From NCBI RefSeq assembly GCF_000235425.2, contig NZ_KI912266.1, forward strand, positions 1,568,506 to 1,616,975: DNA of 48,470 nucleotides, read 5' to 3'. The position numbers were made by a program, and so were the translations under genes. This document shows positions 44,118 through 48,470 of this stretch, piece by piece; positions within the stretch are counted from its first letter, which is position 1; each line of letters begins with the position of its first letter. The notes below the pieces were generated by a model. That model ran no database searches. It saw only the letters and a list, made by a program, of their open reading frames with translations, and was not told the DNA's origin. The DNA comes from Pseudofrankia saprophytica. Its GTDB lineage: Bacteria > Actinomycetota > Actinomycetes > Frankiales > Frankiaceae.

Positions 44118-45196
44118 CGACGGTGGACGGAGGGCGCGCGTCGCTCACCCTGACCTGCGTGAACTGCCTGGAGCCATTCGAGTGGGACGGTAAGCAGGCC
44201 TACCGGCGCAGGTCGGTGGGCGCGCCTGCCCAGCCGGTCGACCTGCCCGCCCAGACGGACCCGCGGTGGGGCTTCGCCATCCAGGACACCTTCATCCGCT
44301 GCCCGAACGAGGAGGACGGCGACCCGCATTTCTTTCCGGTCGAGTTCGCCCTCTACGGCAGGCCGGTGGTGATCGGGTTCGTCGGCAACTCGAGCGCCGG
44401 CAAGACCTGCCTGCTGGCCGCGATGACGGGCGAGATCGACCGGAACCGGCTGGAGCCCTACGGCCTGCAGACCGAGCCGATCAACATGGGTGAGCACCTC
44501 GACTACGTGGAGAAGATCGTCGACCCGTTGTTCGAGCGGGGCAAGGCGCCGCCGCACACCGAGGTGGTCGACCTGGTCACGTACAAGGACGCGGTGTTGC
44601 TGCGGACGGCCGCCGGCCGCACGTTCCCGCTGGTCTTCTTCGACGCGAACGGCGAGTCGCTCAAGGGTCTGCAGGGCTCACACGCGGCCGTCCGCTTCCT
44701 GCACCGTGTCGACGGGCTGGTCTTCGTGGCGGACCCGACGCTGGTCGCCGACGCGCACATGCGCGGCGATCCGACCTACACGGCGACGCTGGCGAGCCTG
44801 CGCTGGGCGCGGGCGACCGGCCAGGCCCGCTTCACGATTCCCACCGCGATCGCGATCACCAAGTCGGACCTGATGAGGTTCGACCCACCGGTGGACCAGT
44901 GGCTCAACCGCCCACCGCGGCCCGGAGGCGTGGACCTCGGGCTGCTGGAGCAGGAGAGCCGGGACGCATACGCGTTCCTCCACCAACGGGGAGCCACGGC
45001 CTGGCTGGCGCCGGTGAACCAGTTCGAGCAGTGCACGCTGCATTTTGTCTCGGCCAGCGGCGCCGCCTACGACGACGCGACCGACTATTTCGTCCGGCCC
45101 GCCCGGCCGCGGCGGGTACTGGAGCCGCTGGTGGCATTGCTGGCGGCTCTTGACGTTCTTGACGGTGAGTTTGTGCGGGGGGCTAGCGGATTCTGA
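44114..45196 (+). CDS. P-loop GTPase (TRAFAC/DO-GTPase2-like) with N-terminal Cys motif
   Basis: 360 residues from GTG 44114 (an ATG at 44090 is also in frame). An N-terminal CVNC (15-18) with Cys63 may bind metal, though the set looks incomplete. The GTPase core is intact: G1 GFVGNSSAGKTCLL (P-loop 91-98), G3 LVFFDANGESL (177-180), and G4 AITKSD (249-252), a TKxD variant conferring guanine specificity. GLVFVADPTL lies between G3 and G4. I match this, from memory, to the double-GTPase/TRAFAC-type proteins described in bacterial conflict-system surveys, which are encoded next to GTPase-associated proteins as here. It probably gates the pathway through GTP hydrolysis. Its stop overlaps the next ATG by one base (TGATG). 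Confidence 0.85.
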   Translation: MTTVDGGRASLTLTCVNCLEPFEWDGKQAYRRRSVGAPAQPVDLPAQTDPRWGFAIQDTFIRCPNEEDGDPHFFPVEFALYGRPVVIGFVGNSSAGKTCLLAAMTGEIDRNRLEPYGLQTEPINMGEHLDYVEKIVDPLFERGKAPPHTEVVDLVTYKDAVLLRTAAGRTFPLVFFDANGESLKGLQGSHAAVRFLHRVDGLVFVADPTLVADAHMRGDPTYTATLASLRWARATGQARFTIPTAIAITKSDLMRFDPPVDQWLNRPPRPGGVDLGLLEQESRDAYAFLHQRGATAWLAPVNQFEQCTLHFVSASGAAYDDATDYFVRPARPRRVLEPLVALLAALDVLDGEFVRGASGF

Positions 45197-46980
45197 TGGA
45201 AACCGTCGATCAGGTGATCTTCCGATATGACCTGGCCGCGCGAGGGTTCCGGCCCGTCGCCGCGACACTCGCGCCCGCCGATCTCGGATTCGTCGGCACC
45301 CGGTTCACCGCGCTCGTCGACGCGGCCTACCGGGCGGAGGACGTCCGAGCCGCGCCGACGCTGAGTTTCGCCCAGGTGCCGGACGACCCGCACGGCCGAG
45401 GCATGATCATTTGTAGGGCGCCGGACAGCTCAGGCCGGCTGGCCGCGGCCGCGCACGTCCTGATCAGCCCGAAGCTGGCCGCGGGTCACGCGCTCGGGCT
45501 GTCGTCCACCTGGTCAGGCTGGCAGCTGGTCGGTGCGCCAGCGCAGCCGGCGCCGATCGACCTGCGGATCCTCGTCGCCACCGCCTCGGAGGGGCTACGG
45601 CACGCGCAGGCCGCGGCGCGCGCGCCCGAGTGCGAGCGGGAGCTGGTCGTGCTGGTCGACGCCCTGCTACGCGCGGGGCCGGGCAGGCTGGCCGTGACCG
45701 GCAACGGCAGCGACGCCAGGGTCCTGCTCACCGGTGCCCGGGCGATCCTGCGTGAGTGCCTCTCACCTGACTGGACCTTCTCCAGCGGTGAGCCGGCGCA
45801 GAAGCCCGGAATTCGGGTCACCTTCCTGCTGCCCGGCGGGCGGGCGACGTCCGAGGCGCGCGCTGACCTGAGCGTCTTCGATCAGACGTCGGAATACCTC
45901 GTCGCCGCGGCGGTACTCGTCACCGCGTTCCGTAACTCGGCGAATCCGAAGGCCTGGGAAGAGGACCTGAAATCGGCGGGCGTCAGCGATCGGGACAGCC
46001 TGCTTGCCTGGGCGGGGAAGGGCGCTCCATCGGCCGAGGCGTCGCGCATCGAGGCGAGGGAACAGGCGCGGGCCGCTGCCGAATGGGAAGCCAGGCGGCG
46101 GGAGTGGGAAGTCGCGGTCGCCGGGCTGAAATCCGACGTGGGTGAACTGCGGAACGAGTCGACCAGACTGAGTGGGGAGCTGGAGTCGACTCAGGGCGAG
46201 TTGACGAAGCAGCTGGCGGCCAGGGAGCAGGTGACCGGCGACTATCGTTCGCTGGCCGCCGAGCACGAGAACCTCAGATCGACGTACATGTCGATCCAGG
46301 GACTCCTGAACGCCAGGGAACAGGACGTCGCGAACCTGCGCGAGCTTCTCGCGAGCGCCACGGCGGCCGGTTGGGTCGGCGAGCCCGCGGCCGCGAGGTT
46401 GGATGGCCACGCGTTCCTCGTCTCGCTGCGACTGCAGCCGGCGGCGGACGCGTACTACGACGCGGGCGCGGTCGCGCCCGGCGACCAGCGGCGGGTCGCG
46501 CTGGCCAAACAGCTGCGCGTCGAGCTCGTCTCGAGCCTCGGCGGGGCCGCCTGGGAGGCCGTCGACGGGGCCGACTGCGCGGCCGCGATCAGGCAGGTGG
46601 TCCAGCAGGCATTCCTGCGCGAGATGCCGTGGGACGCGGAGCTCGAGCTCCAGGCCATGCTCCACCAGCTGCTGGCGCCGGTCGCGATGGGTTCCAGGGC
46701 GGCCGACCAGCTCTTCAACGCGCTGTGGGCGGTCTCCTCCCAGCTGGGCTGGTCGGAGACCGCCCGTGAGGCCACGTGGTGGCGTTCATACCTGCACTAC
46801 CTGCGCGCGGCCGGCAGGCAACCGGCCACGCTTCCCGTGGCCTGGTCGCCCGCGCCCTGGCCGTCGACACCCGCGCAGGCCGAGAGCGAGTCCGATCTCG
46901 CCGGGCGGCTGCTGGCCGTGGTCGTCTCGGCCGTCTTCATCCTGATCGTCCTCGGTGCGGCCTTCAGCGAGCTGTGGTGA
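45196..46980 (+). CDS. GTPase-associated (GAP1-like) protein with coiled coil and tail anchor
   Basis: 594 residues. The N-terminus (DQVIFRYDLAARGFRPVAAT; GRLAAAAHVLISPKLAAGHA) resembles the GAP1-N domain of proteins encoded beside bacterial regulatory GTPases, where a similar FAHALL-type segment occurs; this is a recollection-based match. Residues about 285-390 form a heptad-rich coiled coil (SDVGELRNESTRLSGELEST; REQVTGDYRSLAAEHENLRS). A helical domain follows, and the last 25 residues are a membrane helix (RLLAVVVSAVFILIVLGAAF), so it is tail-anchored with the bulk in the cytoplasm. It overlaps both neighbours (1 base and 4 bases). It is a plausible effector or adaptor of the GTPase. Confidence 0.72.
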   Translation: METVDQVIFRYDLAARGFRPVAATLAPADLGFVGTRFTALVDAAYRAEDVRAAPTLSFAQVPDDPHGRGMIICRAPDSSGRLAAAAHVLISPKLAAGHALGLSSTWSGWQLVGAPAQPAPIDLRILVATASEGLRHAQAAARAPECERELVVLVDALLRAGPGRLAVTGNGSDARVLLTGARAILRECLSPDWTFSSGEPAQKPGIRVTFLLPGGRATSEARADLSVFDQTSEYLVAAAVLVTAFRNSANPKAWEEDLKSAGVSDRDSLLAWAGKGAPSAEASRIEAREQARAAAEWEARRREWEVAVAGLKSDVGELRNESTRLSGELESTQGELTKQLAAREQVTGDYRSLAAEHENLRSTYMSIQGLLNAREQDVANLRELLASATAAGWVGEPAAARLDGHAFLVSLRLQPAADAYYDAGAVAPGDQRRVALAKQLRVELVSSLGGAAWEAVDGADCAAAIRQVVQQAFLREMPWDAELELQAMLHQLLAPVAMGSRAADQLFNALWAVSSQLGWSETAREATWWRSYLHYLRAAGRQPATLPVAWSPAPWPSTPAQAESESDLAGRLLAVVVSAVFILIVLGAAFSELW

Positions 46981-48470
46981 CGACGTACACGCAGCCGCGC
47001 CCTTCCGGTGGCCGGCACACCGCCCGCGGCGGCGAGACCGGCGGCGGACCCCGCCGCGGCGCCCGGCTCGTGCCAGGTGGTGCCCGGTCGGTCGCCATGA
47101 CCGGGGCGCTGGCACTGTGCCCGGCGTTCCTCACGTGGTGGCTCGTGTTCGGGCTGGGATATCACCGCGCGGACCTGACGGCGAACCTCCCGCCCACGCC
47201 CCTGGTCGTGCTGCTGGTCGGCGTGGCCGCCTGGGCCACGATGCTCGCCGTGACCGCGCTCGCGGAGTCCTGGCGCACGGCGTCGGACCGTCGGCGTGAC
47301 CGGGGCGATCTCGCGCGGTTCGGTGTGCCGCTGGTCGCCGCCGCGTACCTGCTGGTCGCGTTCGGCGTGTTGGCGCGGCTGCGGCTGGCGGGGCTGACGA
47401 GCGCGAGTCCCGGCTTCTCACTCACCGGCCTGATGCTGTCGCTCGGGGTCGGTGCCGTCGGGCTCGTCCTGCTGGCCGACCTGGTGCGGTCGGGCGGGTC
47501 GGACAGCCTGGTCAGGCTGCCGGCGGAAGACGCCGAGCGCGCGCAGTCGACGACCGGGCTCGCCGGTCGTGCCGTGCTCGGCGTGGCGCTCGCCGTCGTC
47601 GTGTTCGCGGCGGTCGACAGGTTCGACGACGCGCTGCTGGCGCCCGGTGGGCTGGCGGTGCGGCCGGTCGCGCTGGTGCCGTTCCTGCTGGTGGCGGCGT
47701 TCGCCGTCTTCGCGATGTGGTACGGCCTGTGGGGGGAGGACGACGACCCGGACGCGGGGCCGGCTCCCCGGCTCGGCCCGGCGGTAGCCGCCATCGCACT
47801 CGTGCTGGCGGCCGTTCTCGGCCCGGCGCATCCCACCGGGGTGGTCGCGTCGGTGGTGGGCGTCGCGGTCGCCGCCGCCGTGCTGACGCGTGACCGCCTG
47901 CTCGCCGCCGTCGGGACTGCCGTGGCCGTGGGTGGCTATCTCGGGGTCGCGGCCCTGTTCGACGTCACCCACACCCAGGACGTGTTCCAGAACGGCTACG
48001 CCGCCGGGCCGGCGCGGCACGCGGCATCGGCGCTGGCCCGGGGCGGATGGGGTGGCAGCGGACCGGGCCTGGGCCTGGTGGAGGGGTACACGCTCTCCAA
48101 GGGCTCGGGGTCGAACGGCTACCAGCTCGACGGGGTGGTGCCGGACACCGACGCGCTGCGTGTCGTCGGCGAGGAGCTGGGGCTCGCCGGCCTGCTCGTC
48201 CTGTTGGTGGCCGCGGTGGCCGTCGGGCTGCTGGCCGTGCTGCTGGCACGGCGGTGCGGGCGGGGTGTCGTCGGCGCGTGGGCCAGGGGCCTGGCCGCCG
48301 TGACGGTGGTGACGCTCGCGGTGCCGGTGCTGCCGCTGCTGTGGCCGGGGTTCCACGTCGACGTCGCGATGCCCGGCGTCTCCGCGGACGGGGTCAGCCT
48401 GGTCGTGCTGCTCTGGACGGTGGGCGCCCTGCTCGGCGCCGCCGGCCGGACCGCGCGCCAGGGCGCGCCG
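46977..48470 (+). CDS. Divergent SEDS (FtsW/RodA/SpoVE)-like membrane protein, 3' end outside window
   Basis: A GTG at 46977 overlaps the previous stop as GTGA. The frame has 498 codons with no stop before the window end. After a 40-residue Gly/Arg-rich start there are about ten or more membrane helices (TGALALCPAFLTWWLVFGLG; LVVLLVGVAAWATMLAVTAL; VALVPFLLVAAFAVFAMWYG). The best clue is GVVPDTDALRVVGEELGLAG followed by LLVLLVAAVAVGLL. It mirrors the FtsW/RodA motif of Pro-Glu-x-His-Thr-Asp ... Gly-Glu-Glu-Leu-Gly, including the Thr-Asp whose Asp is essential for glycan polymerisation. The upstream SALARGGWGGSGPGLG parallels the SEDS Gly-rich loop. If active it would polymerise lipid II or another undecaprenyl-linked sugar in the membrane. 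It is strongly diverged. Confidence 0.68.
   Translation, partial: MTTYTQPRPSGGRHTARGGETGGGPRRGARLVPGGARSVAMTGALALCPAFLTWWLVFGLGYHRADLTANLPPTPLVVLLVGVAAWATMLAVTALAESWRTASDRRRDRGDLARFGVPLVAAAYLLVAFGVLARLRLAGLTSASPGFSLTGLMLSLGVGAVGLVLLADLVRSGGSDSLVRLPAEDAERAQSTTGLAGRAVLGVALAVVVFAAVDRFDDALLAPGGLAVRPVALVPFLLVAAFAVFAMWYGLWGEDDDPDAGPAPRLGPAVAAIALVLAAVLGPAHPTGVVASVVGVAVAAAVLTRDRLLAAVGTAVAVGGYLGVAALFDVTHTQDVFQNGYAAGPARHAASALARGGWGGSGPGLGLVEGYTLSKGSGSNGYQLDGVVPDTDALRVVGEELGLAGLLVLLVAAVAVGLLAVLLARRCGRGVVGAWARGLAAVTVVTLAVPVLPLLWPGFHVDVAMPGVSADGVSLVVLLWTVGALLGAAGRTARQGAP

Overview
This is about 48 kb of very GC-rich DNA with G/C-ending codons, frequent GTG starts and many 1-4 base gene overlaps. It comes from a filamentous-type actinobacterium, and Frankia or a close relative is the best guess. 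Actinobacterial markers support this: DUF3180 beside folK, DUF2510, DUF5926, a bacterial XPB helicase, and a groEL under CIRCE control. The exact genus is inferred, not read from the sequence.

Left part (1-20.5 kb) is mostly housekeeping. It holds the end of a MinD/ParA-like ATPase, a RibD-type reductase, and a helicase-associated gene broken by a one-base frameshift. Next come a disordered protein with one membrane segment and a minus-strand block of GNAT, folP, folB, folK and DUF3180. A TPR regulator-like protein and an aminoglycoside-phosphotransferase-fold kinase follow. Then come a divergent osmoprotectant-type ABC transporter with no binding protein in view, a geranylgeranyl-reductase-family flavoprotein, a SEC-C/DUF5926 protein and the XPB helicase.

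Middle part (20.9-28.5 kb) is a three-gene plus-strand module: a secreted, membrane-anchored vWA protein, a tandem-TIR protein with an FxsC-like C-terminus, and a KGGVGR-ATPase/TIR-like/TPR protein resembling FxsT. No FxsA peptide or FxsB radical SAM gene accompanies them. Parts of the module are unusually AT-rich. A short minus-strand interlude (28.5-32.8 kb) follows, with a Uma2 nuclease-fold protein, a DUF2510/LURP-one-like protein and groEL with two CIRCE operators.

Right part (33.4 kb to the window end) is a long, tightly coupled plus-strand operon. It encodes a second vWA protein clearly paralogous to the first, a tubulin/FtsZ-like protein, a large multi-pass membrane protein, a 46-residue membrane peptide, a pseudokinase, a P-loop GTPase, a coiled-coil tail-anchored protein resembling GTPase-associated proteins, and a divergent SEDS (FtsW/RodA)-like membrane protein that runs off the window.

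The main point of interest is that two paralogous extracellular vWA sensor-like proteins sit 10 kb apart. One heads a TIR/STAND-like signalling module; the other heads a tubulin/GTPase/pseudokinase/SEDS module. My inference is that both are membrane-spanning signalling or conflict systems, the second possibly acting on the cytoskeleton or cell envelope.
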